64,000 nt of DNA from Cyclobacterium jeungdonense (GCF_010994275.1 NZ_WMCD01000004.1:124001-188000); one strand, 5' to 3'; counted from the stretch's first letter, positions 1-9,624 are shown. Program-made: numbers and translations. Notes: generated by a model not told the origin, from the sequence alone.

Positions 1-114
1 AGACTCATTTATTATGAAAGAGAAATATAAGGTTTCCCCCTCTATCTAAAATTCTTAGGAAACATATTATCTTTTCTAATCTAACTATATTGATAAATTT
101 CTCACAAATCTTAA
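1..114. other. window edge, no gene
   Basis: AT-rich sequence downstream of the minus-strand flippase gene. No open frame, hairpin or promoter was seen, so whether the operon continues to the left cannot be judged. Confidence 0.5.
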
Positions 115-1563
115 TTAATTTTTACTCGTATTTTTGGCAAGTAACATATTGTAGATTTCAACCAAAAATTCCTTTTCAATTGGTACAATAATTAATAAGA
201 AAATAAATCCTCCGACTATCGTTTTTAAAATAAGATTATAAATCATTGGAAAGGTAAATACCAGGTCAAAAACTGAACAAGATATAATTATAGCCAAAGA
301 ACCTATAATTATATAAAATAAATTCTTAAATTGATCTATAACAGTTAAATTTATGAGGCGTAAGGCAATAGACAGTATTGGAATAGAACCTAAAGTACCT
401 ACTAACAAATAAGCTAAAACAAGGCCGTTTAGCCCATTCAATTTCATACCAATTAACCACGAAGGAATTAAAATTAAGTTAAGAACTAAGGTGACTTTAA
501 ATGCGGTTATTGCTTTTCCTAAAGAATTGTAAATCACTCCATTCAAAGTCAAAACTGATTGGACTGCACCTAGTATACTCAACATTTTAATTATTGCAAT
601 GGCCTCAACCCAATCTTTTCCTAAAAATAACAAAACAAATTCTTCTGCAACTGCAAAAAACCCAAACATTAAAGGAAATGAAAATAAAGCTATTGTTTTG
701 GTTGATTTTAAGTAATAAAATGCAATAACATCAGGTTGGTTTTGAATTTTGGAAAATGCCGGAAAAAGAACTTTGGTGAATATACTGGAAATGTTTTTTA
801 GGGGTAACATCATTAAACTGTAACTCCTGGCGTAAATCCCTAACGAAGATTCTCCTAAAAATTTACCTACCAATAAATTATCAAGATTCCTGGTTAAATA
901 ACCTAACAAATTTGTGCCCGCAATTCCAGAACCATAAGAAATCAATGACTTAATATCCTTTGATGAAAAATAAAAAGAGGGCTTAAAACTTGCTATTTTC
1001 CACACAAAAATTAAATTAAGAACCGAAAGTATAAGAGTTTGAAACACTAAACTCCAAACACCAAAACCCTGAAATGCCAAATAAAAGGCAACAGCATAAC
1101 TGATAATTGTTGAAATCCAACTGGCCCTAATTATGTTTTTAAATCTTATAGATTTAGTAATTAATGAATTAGGGACCCCGGATAAAGAATTTATGATCAA
1201 ACTAATGGTTACGACTTTTGTTAAAACCTCAAGTTCTTCTAAATTATAAAATTCCGCAAGAAGGGGGGAGCTGAAAAAGAAAATGATATAAATAAATACT
1301 CCTATTAACAGATTGAGCCAAAATACACTTGATATTTTATTTTGTGTAAGTTTAGGATCATATATTATTGCAGAACTAAAACCAAAGTCAACGAATAGGT
1401 TAGCAAACCCAGAAAAAACTGTTATCATTCCTACTAACCCATAAGCTTCCGGACCAAGTATTCGAGCTAAATAAATCCCAAACGCAACAAAAATAATTTG
1501 TGAGACGATCTGATTTAACAAGTTCCACTTTAGACCTGATTTGACTATATTTCTTAATCCCAT
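115..1563 (-). CDS. Wzx-type polysaccharide flippase (MOP superfamily)
   Basis: A 482-residue very hydrophobic protein with about 12-14 membrane segments. The N-terminus (GLKWNLLNQIVSQ followed by YLARILGPEAYGL) is the typical opening of WzxC/PF13440-like flippases of the MOP exporter superfamily. Such proteins move undecaprenyl-diphosphate-linked oligosaccharide repeat units across the inner membrane for Wzy polymerisation. It is the last gene visible of the minus-strand operon that starts with the SLBB exporter, 3 nt after a glycosyltransferase gene, which fits a Wzx role. A second, unrelated-looking flippase lies at 27466-28869, so the window holds two. Family assignment is firm; the exact substrate cannot be read from sequence. 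Confidence 0.88.
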   Translation of the reverse strand: MGLRNIVKSGLKWNLLNQIVSQIIFVAFGIYLARILGPEAYGLVGMITVFSGFANLFVDFGFSSAIIYDPKLTQNKISSVFWLNLLIGVFIYIIFFFSSPLLAEFYNLEELEVLTKVVTISLIINSLSGVPNSLITKSIRFKNIIRASWISTIISYAVAFYLAFQGFGVWSLVFQTLILSVLNLIFVWKIASFKPSFYFSSKDIKSLISYGSGIAGTNLLGYLTRNLDNLLVGKFLGESSLGIYARSYSLMMLPLKNISSIFTKVLFPAFSKIQNQPDVIAFYYLKSTKTIALFSFPLMFGFFAVAEEFVLLFLGKDWVEAIAIIKMLSILGAVQSVLTLNGVIYNSLGKAITAFKVTLVLNLILIPSWLIGMKLNGLNGLVLAYLLVGTLGSIPILSIALRLINLTVIDQFKNLFYIIIGSLAIIISCSVFDLVFTFPMIYNLILKTIVGGFIFLLIIVPIEKEFLVEIYNMLLAKNTSKN

Positions 1564-1566
1564 CCC

Positions 1567-2835
1567 TTAGTTCCCAAGTGCCCGAAACCAGGTTTCCGAA
1601 CAAAAATCTGGGAAAAATGAATCCCTGATTTTTAATTGATTCTCTTGTATTAAATTTTCATCATCCTCATTTTTTATAACCAATTCAAAAATTTTGCTCA
1701 ATTCTAAAAAATCATTAATAGAATAAAATTTTAATCCTGCATCGATGAACGGACCGTATGGCAACCATTTCCCTGTAATTACATCAGATCCAGCATAAAT
1801 TGCCTCAGTCAGTGTACCGCTTAAGGCATCTGATATAGGCAAATGAATATAAACTTTAGTACAAAGTTTTAACAAGGCAAGCTCCTCCCAATTCAGAAAC
1901 TTATTAAGTGTCTTCCCGGATAAATTATTTTCACTCAAAGTATCCATACATTTTTTTTCATATATACCATCTTTAATATACAAATATGAAAAAGGTAAAA
2001 TAAAATAGCACTCTTCTTTCAAAGAAGAAGGTATTTTAGACAATTGCTGTAGAATATGAATATGATTATTCTCTTTAGCTCCATTATGACCAATAACAAC
2101 AAGATGCTTAAATAAGGGAATATTAAAGTTTTTTAAAAAATCTAATTTTAACGAATCAATTTTTGGACGAAATTCATCTAATAGATTGTATAATTTTTCC
2201 TCCGGAGGAAACTTAGTAATGAAAATTTTATTTGTTAGCTCCCTACCGAATTTTGTTAAAATCTGTTCCTTAAGTTCAATACTATGTGTGGTGATTCTAT
2301 AGGAGTCATTAAGTACTCTTTTTTGTATATAGTAATCCAATATACCGCTTACACGCATTAAATCTGAACCCCAAAATGAAATTATAAATTTTTGACTTTT
2401 CTTTAAATGCCAATATAAACCAAGTTTATCCTTGGTTGGAAAATGAAAATGAATGAGATCATAATTATTTTTTAATAAGTCTTTGGTCAACGTAGCATAA
2501 ATAATATATTCTTTCAAAAAAAAATAGAGAAAATTCACACTTGCACCAAACCTTAAAAAGTTAAACATTGTCAAATATAATCGAAATTGAAAGATATTTA
2601 TTAAATCTTTAAATTGAACCGTTTTTCTGGTTTTATATTGATTGGTGAAACAATTGGTATTATTGGTATCTGCCCCATTTGAAAATAACCTAAGCCCTAA
2701 AATATCGAAATCAAATTTCCCCGGATAGTATTTATTTAAATTCGAATACAATTGTTCAATAAAATTACTTTGACCAATACCTGCAACTAGGATTTTTTTT
2801 GCCTTCTTAGTCATTTTTTTTGCCTTCTTAGTCAT
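1567..2835 (-). CDS. glycosyltransferase, possibly GT56 (WecF)-like
   Basis: About 422 residues from the ATG at 2835; the longest frame starts at 2868. I prefer 2835 because this ATG overlaps the stop of the upstream gene as TAATG, suggesting translational coupling. The C-terminal half has VVIGHNGAKENNHIHIL, then CYFILPFSYLYI, then LSGTLTEAIYAGSDVITG, a pattern reminiscent of GT56 enzymes (4-acetamido-4-deoxyfucosyl transfer, WecF). That would suit a 4-amino-sugar made by the preceding genes, but this is inference; a generic GT-B glycosyltransferase is the safe call. A perfect 21-bp tandem duplication at the 5' end encodes MTKKAKK twice and supplies a second in-frame ATG at 2814. Confidence 0.72.
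   Translation of the reverse strand: MTKKAKKMTKKAKKILVAGIGQSNFIEQLYSNLNKYYPGKFDFDILGLRLFSNGADTNNTNCFTNQYKTRKTVQFKDLINIFQFRLYLTMFNFLRFGASVNFLYFFLKEYIIYATLTKDLLKNNYDLIHFHFPTKDKLGLYWHLKKSQKFIISFWGSDLMRVSGILDYYIQKRVLNDSYRITTHSIELKEQILTKFGRELTNKIFITKFPPEEKLYNLLDEFRPKIDSLKLDFLKNFNIPLFKHLVVIGHNGAKENNHIHILQQLSKIPSSLKEECYFILPFSYLYIKDGIYEKKCMDTLSENNLSGKTLNKFLNWEELALLKLCTKVYIHLPISDALSGTLTEAIYAGSDVITGKWLPYGPFIDAGLKFYSINDFLELSKIFELVIKNEDDENLIQENQLKIRDSFFPDFCSETWFRALGN
2794..2835 (-). repeat. 21-bp perfect tandem duplication over a start codon
   Basis: Units 2794-2814 and 2815-2835 are identical on the plus strand (seven T followed by GCCTTCTTAGTCAT). On the coding strand each unit reads ATG plus six codons (MTKKAKK), so the start codon and N-terminus of the glycosyltransferase are duplicated in frame. 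Confidence 0.95.
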
Positions 2836-3899
2836 TACTCCATAGATATTTTTAAATATTCTTCCCATTCCCCAATGTCCTTCCAGGATTTTTCACTTAC
2901 GGGAAATACGCCAACATTACCTCCCCTTTTATGGATTTTATCTATCAGGTGCGTAATATGAAGAAACTGATTTTCGGGTATTTCATTTAATAGATTTGGT
3001 TCTAAAATATACATACCACTATTAATTTTAAAAGTAAGTTCCGGCTTTTCCATCAAACTAACCAACTGTCCATTATTCGTAGTTTCAATGGTTCCATATG
3101 GAATGGAATAATGTTTTAGCGCTGCCACGATAGTAATGTCGTTTTTGCTGGTTCTATGATAATCAAGAATTTCGGAATAATCCTGTTCAATTAGAATATC
3201 ACAATTAGTGACAAAGAAAGTTTCATTAATCACCCCCTTCAATAACGACAAACTCCCTGCTGTGCCCATAGGTTTATCTTCTTTAAAATAATTGATTGAA
3301 TAAGGAAGGTTTTTACTTTTTAAGTAGAAGTCAATTAAATCAGCTTTATAATTGACAGATATAAGAAAACTGTTACAACCATGTTTTGAAAATCTATCAA
3401 AAATATGCTCAAGCATCGTCTTTTCACCTATGGGGATCAAGGGTTTTGGTATCACGTTGGTGATTGGTTTAAGCCGGGTACCTAAACCGCCAGCCATGAT
3501 AATAACTGGTAAATCAAACTGATTTTTGGGTTGAGGTTCCTTTTCCAGGAAAATATCCTCCCAAAAATAAACATTTAAGATTTCTTGATTCTCATTAATT
3601 ACCGGGCATAGTTCCATTCTAAAATCAAGCATCATTTGTTTAATGGATTCAAAACTATCATCAGGCTTTGCCACTCTGATTTTTTTCCTCAAGATTTCCT
3701 CAATGGGAGTATCCAATGATTTATCTTGAATAATCGCTCTTTGGATATCGCCAGCACTGATTAACCCAACAAATTGATGGTTGTCCAATACAACAAGCAA
3801 TTTTTTATCTATTGAATCCATCTTCCTTAGCCCTTCTAAAATAGATTCATTTTTAGTAATTATTCTGCCTTTAAAATTCATAGGATTACCAGTATTCAT
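2835..3899 (-). CDS. CBS-domain sugar-1-phosphate nucleotidyltransferase (PtmE/LegE-like)
   Basis: 354 residues. Residues about 10-120 form a CBS pair (LLVVLDNHQFVGLISAGDIQ is the first), and from residue 131 there is an NTP-transferase domain with the signature MAGGLGTRLKPIT and the following PKPLIPIG. This CBS plus nucleotidyltransferase architecture is that of PtmE, which supplies GDP-glucosamine in the Campylobacter legionaminic acid route; related enzymes activate other hexose-1-phosphates. It follows the dehydratase, aminotransferase and acetyltransferase genes (95-nt gap), as in legionaminate loci, but NeuB, NeuC and CMP-sugar synthetase genes are absent from the window. Sugar specificity is therefore open. 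Two Met codons (residues 1 and 7) are possible starts. Confidence 0.82.
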   Translation of the reverse strand: MNTGNPMNFKGRIITKNESILEGLRKMDSIDKKLLVVLDNHQFVGLISAGDIQRAIIQDKSLDTPIEEILRKKIRVAKPDDSFESIKQMMLDFRMELCPVINENQEILNVYFWEDIFLEKEPQPKNQFDLPVIIMAGGLGTRLKPITNVIPKPLIPIGEKTMLEHIFDRFSKHGCNSFLISVNYKADLIDFYLKSKNLPYSINYFKEDKPMGTAGSLSLLKGVINETFFVTNCDILIEQDYSEILDYHRTSKNDITIVAALKHYSIPYGTIETTNNGQLVSLMEKPELTFKINSGMYILEPNLLNEIPENQFLHITHLIDKIHKRGGNVGVFPVSEKSWKDIGEWEEYLKISME

Positions 3900-3994
3900 G
3901 AAAAAAATTAATTATATTATTTAATTAATTTTAGCTAAAGATTAATAAATTTTTAGTAAATCAATATTTAAAAGTATATTATCATCAAGCCGGA

Positions 3995-4621
3995 TCATTT
4001 TATTTTCACAGGATTACCAACGTAGATCCCCTGTTCATTTATATCCTTAATTACAACTGAGCCAGCTCCAACGGTAATTTGATTCATTATGGATATATTT
4101 TGTTTAATTACGGCATTAGCTCCAACAAAAGAATTATTTCCGATATGAACATTCCCACAAAGAACCGCTCCAGGTCCTATATGGACAAAATCATCTATAA
4201 CACATTCGTGCTCTATTATACAACCGGTATTCAAAATAGTGCCTTTCCCGATCTTAGATTGAGCATTAACAACAACATTTTTTCCAATATAAGTTGATTT
4301 ACCCAGTTGGGCAGTAGGCGAAATTCTTGCAGAGGAATCTAAAATGATGGCTTGATTTAACTCCAAATCCTCAAATATAATAATTAATTTTTGCCTGACA
4401 CCGTTATCTCCTACAGATGGAAAAACCAAATTTTTCCCCACAATTTTTTTCACATCTACCTCTTTTTCACATCCCATATATTTTAATTGATAAGGGTTTC
4501 GAGTTGATTCATGAAAATCAAAATAACCACCAATTGAATATCCAACCTGAAGCAAAGATTCGATAATTACATAGGAATGACCTGAATATCCGAATAGGAA
4601 GACTAACTTAGATTCTGACAC
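3995..4621 (-). CDS. PglD/NeuD-family sugar O/N-acetyltransferase
   Basis: 208 residues. The N-terminal third is a small Rossmann-like domain (FLFGYSGHSYVIIESL), and residues about 95-205 are hexapeptide repeats of a left-handed beta-helix ending GIYVGNPVKIK. His138-Glu139 fits the catalytic pair of PglD. PglD N-acetylates UDP-4-amino-sugars with acetyl-CoA; NeuD O-acetylates sialic acids. Coming directly after the 4,6-dehydratase and 4-aminotransferase genes (14-nt overlap with the latter), the likeliest role is acetylation of a UDP-4-amino-4,6-dideoxy-GlcNAc, giving UDP-N,N'-diacetylbacillosamine. Family firm, substrate inferred. Confidence 0.85.
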   Translation of the reverse strand: MSESKLVFLFGYSGHSYVIIESLLQVGYSIGGYFDFHESTRNPYQLKYMGCEKEVDVKKIVGKNLVFPSVGDNGVRQKLIIIFEDLELNQAIILDSSARISPTAQLGKSTYIGKNVVVNAQSKIGKGTILNTGCIIEHECVIDDFVHIGPGAVLCGNVHIGNNSFVGANAVIKQNISIMNQITVGAGSVVIKDINEQGIYVGNPVKIK

Positions 4622-5750
4622 TACTTGGTATATTTACAATTCTTTCCTCTAAGTACTCTGCATTCTTTTGCTCATCTCTAAAACAATGCCGATACATCGG
4701 TAACCGATACATCAGCTGCCAGATAGGTCTTGTCATGGTCTTGGAGTCATTGGTTTCTTTTAAAAATTTGTTTCTCTGTGCAAGATTTTCTAACTCTATA
4801 CACATTAACCAATAATTAATTCGAGTTCCTTCCAATTCAGTTCTAAATTTTATCCCTTGAGAAGGGAAAAAATTTTGATAATCTGAAGCTAATTGTCTTT
4901 TATTCTCCACGAAAAAATTTAACTGTTCTATTTGAGCACAAACCAAAGCAGCATTGATATTTGGCATCCTATAATTGTATCCAATATGGTCATGTACATA
5001 CTCGTACGGATGTGGGACTTTAGCTGTGGTGGTTAAATGTTTTCCGAATTTCCCTAAATCTTCTTCCTGTGTTACAATCATTCCTCCTCCACCTGAGGTG
5101 ACTATCTTATTGCCATTAAAAGAGAATACACCTAACTTACCAAAGGATCCAGTATGCCTACCTTTGTAATAACTCCCTAAAGATTCTGCTGCATCTTCTA
5201 CAATCGGAATATTCCACTCATTGCATACGGCTACCAATTCATCCATGTGTACCGGAAAACCGCAAGTATGCATAGGAACACAAGCAGCTATTCTTTTGCC
5301 TGTCTTTTTATGAATTACCCCTTTCTTTTTCTTTTCTGCAAATTTTTCAAGGAATCTAACAACAGCTTTAGGAGACAATCCCATGGTGTCATCATCTACG
5401 TCCAAAAATATTGGCTCTGCCCCTGAATAATGAATGGCATTGGCTGTTGCAACAAAAGTTAGAGCCTGGGTGATGACCTCCTCTCCACTTTTGACTCCAG
5501 CCAACTGCAATGCAATTTGTAATCCTGAAGTTCCATTTACAACCGCCACAGCCTTATTAGTTCTGGTAATATCTTCCATCATTTTCTCAGCCAAATCCAC
5601 ATAAGACCCCACTGAGGAAACAAAGGTGGAATCCAAGGTATCCATGACATATTTTCGCTCATTACCTTGAAATACAGGAACATGCAGAGGAATAAAATCT
5701 CCCTTGGGAAATTTACTTCTAATAAATTCTATAGTTTCTTTAAAGGCCAT
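4608..5750 (-). CDS. legC: LegC/PglE-like UDP-4-keto-sugar aminotransferase (PLP)
   Basis: 380 residues, DegT/DnrJ/EryC1 fold. Lys215 in SFNGNKIVTSGGGG is the expected Schiff-base lysine, and VEDAAESLGS around Asp186 contacts the PLP nitrogen in this family. The start MAFKETIEFIRSKFP is characteristic of the LegC branch. It transfers an amino group from glutamate to the C4 keto group of the 4,6-dehydratase product. It sits 3 nt after the dehydratase gene and overlaps the acetyltransferase gene by 14 nt, so the three are almost surely co-translated. Specificity (LegC versus PglE) is inferred from context. Confidence 0.88.
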   Translation of the reverse strand: MAFKETIEFIRSKFPKGDFIPLHVPVFQGNERKYVMDTLDSTFVSSVGSYVDLAEKMMEDITRTNKAVAVVNGTSGLQIALQLAGVKSGEEVITQALTFVATANAIHYSGAEPIFLDVDDDTMGLSPKAVVRFLEKFAEKKKKGVIHKKTGKRIAACVPMHTCGFPVHMDELVAVCNEWNIPIVEDAAESLGSYYKGRHTGSFGKLGVFSFNGNKIVTSGGGGMIVTQEEDLGKFGKHLTTTAKVPHPYEYVHDHIGYNYRMPNINAALVCAQIEQLNFFVENKRQLASDYQNFFPSQGIKFRTELEGTRINYWLMCIELENLAQRNKFLKETNDSKTMTRPIWQLMYRLPMYRHCFRDEQKNAEYLEERIVNIPSSVRI

Positions 5751-5753
5751 ATT

Positions 5754-6941
5754 TTACATTTTGGCATCTAAATATTTACCGGTTTCCTTGAGATTAAAGT
5801 CAGGTAGTAATTGCTGAAAGAGCTCAATGATTTCTGGTTTTGTCCATTTTTTAGTTCCAATATAGCCACATGCATTTTGAATAAAACCATCCAATTTTTC
5901 CTCTTCAAAAGGAAGGCTACTTTTAATAATGCCCAGATTATTGAACCTATTCATATCCAACAGCTCCCGGTCCATAAAAAATTCTTCAAAATCTTTTTCA
6001 CCTGTTGTATCACTAATTGTAAAAAAGCACGGCCATTTGCCTTTATCAGGAAGAGTCTTAACTAAATTCCTTGCTTCTTCTTCACTGGTACATTCGTAAG
6101 CGTCATAGCCAAGTTGATTTAAATACTTTATTGCAATCTCCGCAAAGGTTATCAAATGTAATTCTTCACTAAGCTTAGGAAAGAATATGTCTTTGTTTTC
6201 TCCTAGCAAGCATGACATTAAACACAGTTCGCCAGATTCTTGAGGTGTTACAAAATACCTCTTTATATCACTTGGAGCTACTATCGGTTGTCCTTTTTGA
6301 ATTCTTTGATTAAATCCATGTAGTAAAGAGCCATCAGAAAATGCCACATTGGCAAACCTTGCAGTAGAAATCGGAATACTTTGACTTTCACGCATTAAAA
6401 ATAACTCCATGATTCGTTTGGAAGCCCCCATCATATTAACAGGATTAGCTGCTTTATCCGTTGAAACACAAAAATATTTTTTTACTCCATTCTCTTTACT
6501 TTGCTTAATAGTTTTGAGCGTATTCAAAATATTAACTTCCACCATTCTCATCAAAGTGAAAGGATCTTTCTCGCTTCTTACATGTTTCAGTGCAGAAAGA
6601 TTCAAAACATAATCATAATTACCATCCGCCTGTATAAAAGCATCATAAATGGAAGATCCAATATCCAATGCGAAGGTGCTAAAATCCCCTTTAATATAGC
6701 CAAATGAACTTCTGATATCCCTTACCAATTCCACCAGATTGTTTTCACTGATATCAACTATATGCAACTTTTTTGGATTTCTTTTAAAGATTTCCTTTGA
6801 AACAGCCTGGCCTATGGATCCCGCTCCTCCAATTATTAAAAATGATGATTTTTCAACCATTTCGGTCAATTGGCCATCATGATTATAAATATCCATTTCA
6901 AAAAGTAATTGTTCTCTCCCAATTAGCTTTAAAACATCCAT
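5754..6941 (-). CDS. legB: UDP-N-acetylglucosamine 4,6-dehydratase (LegB/PglF-like)
   Basis: 395 residues, extended SDR of the FlaA1/CapD group. The glycine-rich NAD-binding loop is at about 38-44 (GGAGSIG). The active-site segment STDKAANPVNMMGASKR (160-176) has Met171-x3-Lys175 where ordinary SDRs have Tyr-x3-Lys, as in soluble FlaA1-type dehydratases, which use Asp and Lys. Product: UDP-4-keto-6-deoxy-GlcNAc. There are no membrane segments, so this is the short cytosolic form rather than the WbpM type. First sugar gene of the operon, 58 nt after the SLBB exporter gene. Confidence 0.87.
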   Translation of the reverse strand: MDVLKLIGREQLLFEMDIYNHDGQLTEMVEKSSFLIIGGAGSIGQAVSKEIFKRNPKKLHIVDISENNLVELVRDIRSSFGYIKGDFSTFALDIGSSIYDAFIQADGNYDYVLNLSALKHVRSEKDPFTLMRMVEVNILNTLKTIKQSKENGVKKYFCVSTDKAANPVNMMGASKRIMELFLMRESQSIPISTARFANVAFSDGSLLHGFNQRIQKGQPIVAPSDIKRYFVTPQESGELCLMSCLLGENKDIFFPKLSEELHLITFAEIAIKYLNQLGYDAYECTSEEEARNLVKTLPDKGKWPCFFTISDTTGEKDFEEFFMDRELLDMNRFNNLGIIKSSLPFEEEKLDGFIQNACGYIGTKKWTKPEIIELFQQLLPDFNLKETGKYLDAKM

Positions 6942-6999
6942 TGCAAGTCATTTAAGTTGATGATGGTCTGTCGATTAATTTCATTTCATTCGGTTGGAC

Positions 7000-9624
7000 T
7001 CATTGAGACAACCTGTCCATCAGTATCGCCAAAGTAGCTAAGCTTGTAGCCATCCCGATCCAGGCCTGAACTGACAAAGGTTGTCTTTCGGGTTTTTTGG
7101 GTACAATGATCTCTGCTCCAGGCTCAATTTTCGGGAAGAAATTAAAAAATAAAAATTTATTGGTCCTTTTTACATCGCCATTGGCGTATATTACATAGGA
7201 TCGGCCTTTTCTGGCTTCCTCTGAAAATCCTCCGGCCCGCGAGATATAATTTTTGAAGCCCCGGGATGCGTCATACCTGGCTGTAGTGGGATACAATACT
7301 TCCCCCCGCATTTTAACAGTCTGCAATTGTTTAGGTATGCTGATAATGTCCCCCTCCTGCAAAATCAAATCGTATTTGGAACCGGGCTGTTGTAATATTT
7401 TTTCCATCTCTATGCCTATCAGTTCCTGCTCTCTTAAGGCAATTTCCATCACGGAACTATCCGTCCCCTCCAGAAGTGAATACCTGTCTTCGGAAAAAGT
7501 TTCATTATCAAGGGTTTGCCCCTCTTTTTTTAAACGCTCCAATTTCAACATTGTCACCCGCTCTTCCAACCGATTCATCAATTGTTTTTCTGCTTCTGCA
7601 TTTTCTATGGCCTGGTCTCTGTCAAGGTTTCCCCTTAAAGATTCCAGATTTTCCAGAATTCTTTCTTCCTCCCCTACTTCATCAAAATACTCTGTCCTTC
7701 GTATTAGAGTCGCTCCTTTGGGATAGGCAAACTGGTTCAAGCCTCCGGCTCTTTCCAAAACATCAGAAATACGCTCATCTCTTTTTTCCAAGGCAAATCC
7801 CCCGGGATATAAAACCTCGCCTTCTACTTCGACAATCTTTTCCTCCTGAAATCCGGGGCTCTTTCTGACAAACACATGATCAAAGGGAGATAATATTATT
7901 TTTTGCTCTTCTTCATTTAACGTAAGATCCGGATTGACTGTCAGGGTTATTATTTCAGCGATCTTTCCACTGGGATCATCTTTTACTCTTCTGGCTATTT
8001 CAATATAGGAATTCGTTGCAGATTCCTTAAATCCATTTGCTTTAATGACCAGATCTGCTACCGTCATGTTTGCCCCATATTGGAAAACACCCGTTCGGTT
8101 CACTTCACCGGAAATCTGAACATAATATTCTTCTTTCAGGTCATAAATGCTGGGGACATTTAATATGTCCTCCCTCTTTAAGAGAATGTCCTGAGAAGAA
8201 CCATCAAGGACCCCGGCCAGGTCAACAGACAATATTTCCATTGTAAAATCCGGATTGGTGCGGTAAAGAATTGCCCTTTTGGTGAAGGCGTCTCCCCGGA
8301 GTCCTTCCGCCTTTTCCACTAAATCTTTCAGCTTCATACCTTCCTGAAGGGCAAATTCACCCGGTCTGAAAACAGCACCTGAAATCTGAACCCTGTTTTC
8401 ATACCTGTTTAATATCTCCCCTATTATAAAAGTGTCTCCATCTTTAATCCCAAAAGCCCCAAAGTCTTCTTCGTAGATATTATCAACCATCATTTGGGTA
8501 TCCGTGGTTCTTTTAACCGTCATCATGGATTGGTAAGCTTCACTTGTAAATCCACCGGCAAATCGTAAAAGATCTTCAATACTTTCCTGTCCTTTGATTT
8601 CAAAAAATCCAGGACGTCTAACAGGTCCTACCAATTCCACCCTATTCCGAAGGGGGGGTACGATCACTACGTCATTGTCCTGTAGGATGATATTGCTTTC
8701 CTGATCACCTGAAATCAAATAATCATAAACATCCACTTCTCCCACTAATTTACTTCCACGGTATACCTGGATTTCCCTGAATGTCCCATTCTCATTGGGG
8801 CCTCCGGCGATAAAGAGCGCATTGAAAACGGAAGCAAAGGAAGGTAAGGTATAACTGCCGGGTTTTCGCAATTCTCCAGCCATGGTTACCTGGATAGATC
8901 GTATATCACCTACCCTGAGTTGCAAAAAGGTGTTGGGGCTGGGGCTTGCCAGGTCTTGATAAATCTTTTCTAACGCATTTTGAACCCTAGTTCTGGCCGC
9001 TTCCACGGTAGAACCACCAACATTAATGGGGCCCACATTCGGAACAAATACACTTCCCTCCGGAGAAATAGTCAAATCATAGGATTGCTGGGACGCACCA
9101 TAGATATCAATCAACAATTGGTCACCCGGTCCTAGTACATATTGGGGGGGCGTGGGGAGATTGAGGTTTGGACTGAAATCAAGCTCCCGATTGTGAAAAA
9201 GAGTAAAACCGAATATTTTTTTTTGCTTGGGGCTTAAATCATAATAAGGGTCACTCCGTTGTAAGGAATCAAAAATATTTGAGTCAGGCCCCATTCCCGG
9301 GGCGTTTCTAAGTCGTTGCCGGTTTCCTCCTTTTGCTGTTTGACTGTTTCCTATGCCTGATCTTAACGACTGGATTCTTTGCCTTAACTTATTTACCTCC
9401 ATAGCCGGCATGCCCCTTTCCCGAGCCATGGCCTCCAATTGCATGGCATCCATTCCCGAATCTTCAGCCCGACGTATCAGTTGCTCAATTTGTGCATCTG
9501 ATAATTCGTCTACTTTTATATTTTGAATGTCTTGTAATGATTGACCCCAACTTAATCCTACAACTGTGAAATACAAAGTAACAAGTAAAACTACGGGTCT
9601 TTCACCAAACCTATTTAGAATCAT
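7000..9624 (-). CDS. Wza-type outer-membrane polysaccharide exporter with multiple SLBB domains
   Basis: 874 residues. A signal peptide spans about 1-28 (hydrophobic VVLLVTLYFTVVGLSWG). A Q/R-rich region follows, then the polysaccharide-export domain (PF02563) at about 158-245 beginning YVLGPGDQLLIDIYG. Several SLBB repeats come next, recognised by recurring (S/E)GEV(L/N)xxG segments, and a hydrophobic C-terminal helix (WIGMATSLATLAILMDRL) that could be a Wza-like barrel helix. Wza-type proteins form the outer-membrane channel for capsule or EPS. The usual partner, a Wzc autokinase, is not adjacent but lies at 24182. First gene of the minus-strand operon; a candidate promoter is at 9782-9809. 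Confidence 0.9.
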   Translation of the reverse strand: MILNRFGERPVVLLVTLYFTVVGLSWGQSLQDIQNIKVDELSDAQIEQLIRRAEDSGMDAMQLEAMARERGMPAMEVNKLRQRIQSLRSGIGNSQTAKGGNRQRLRNAPGMGPDSNIFDSLQRSDPYYDLSPKQKKIFGFTLFHNRELDFSPNLNLPTPPQYVLGPGDQLLIDIYGASQQSYDLTISPEGSVFVPNVGPINVGGSTVEAARTRVQNALEKIYQDLASPSPNTFLQLRVGDIRSIQVTMAGELRKPGSYTLPSFASVFNALFIAGGPNENGTFREIQVYRGSKLVGEVDVYDYLISGDQESNIILQDNDVVIVPPLRNRVELVGPVRRPGFFEIKGQESIEDLLRFAGGFTSEAYQSMMTVKRTTDTQMMVDNIYEEDFGAFGIKDGDTFIIGEILNRYENRVQISGAVFRPGEFALQEGMKLKDLVEKAEGLRGDAFTKRAILYRTNPDFTMEILSVDLAGVLDGSSQDILLKREDILNVPSIYDLKEEYYVQISGEVNRTGVFQYGANMTVADLVIKANGFKESATNSYIEIARRVKDDPSGKIAEIITLTVNPDLTLNEEEQKIILSPFDHVFVRKSPGFQEEKIVEVEGEVLYPGGFALEKRDERISDVLERAGGLNQFAYPKGATLIRRTEYFDEVGEEERILENLESLRGNLDRDQAIENAEAEKQLMNRLEERVTMLKLERLKKEGQTLDNETFSEDRYSLLEGTDSSVMEIALREQELIGIEMEKILQQPGSKYDLILQEGDIISIPKQLQTVKMRGEVLYPTTARYDASRGFKNYISRAGGFSEEARKGRSYVIYANGDVKRTNKFLFFNFFPKIEPGAEIIVPKKPERQPLSVQAWIGMATSLATLAILMDRLSQ

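Noticed and set aside
5754..6941. Loss of the active-site Tyr in the 4,6-dehydratase
   Set aside because: Met in place of Tyr in the Y-x3-K motif is normal for FlaA1-type dehydratases.
7253..7868. Long plus-strand frames opposite the SLBB exporter
   Set aside because: Antisense shadows of a clearly coding gene with domain evidence on the minus strand.
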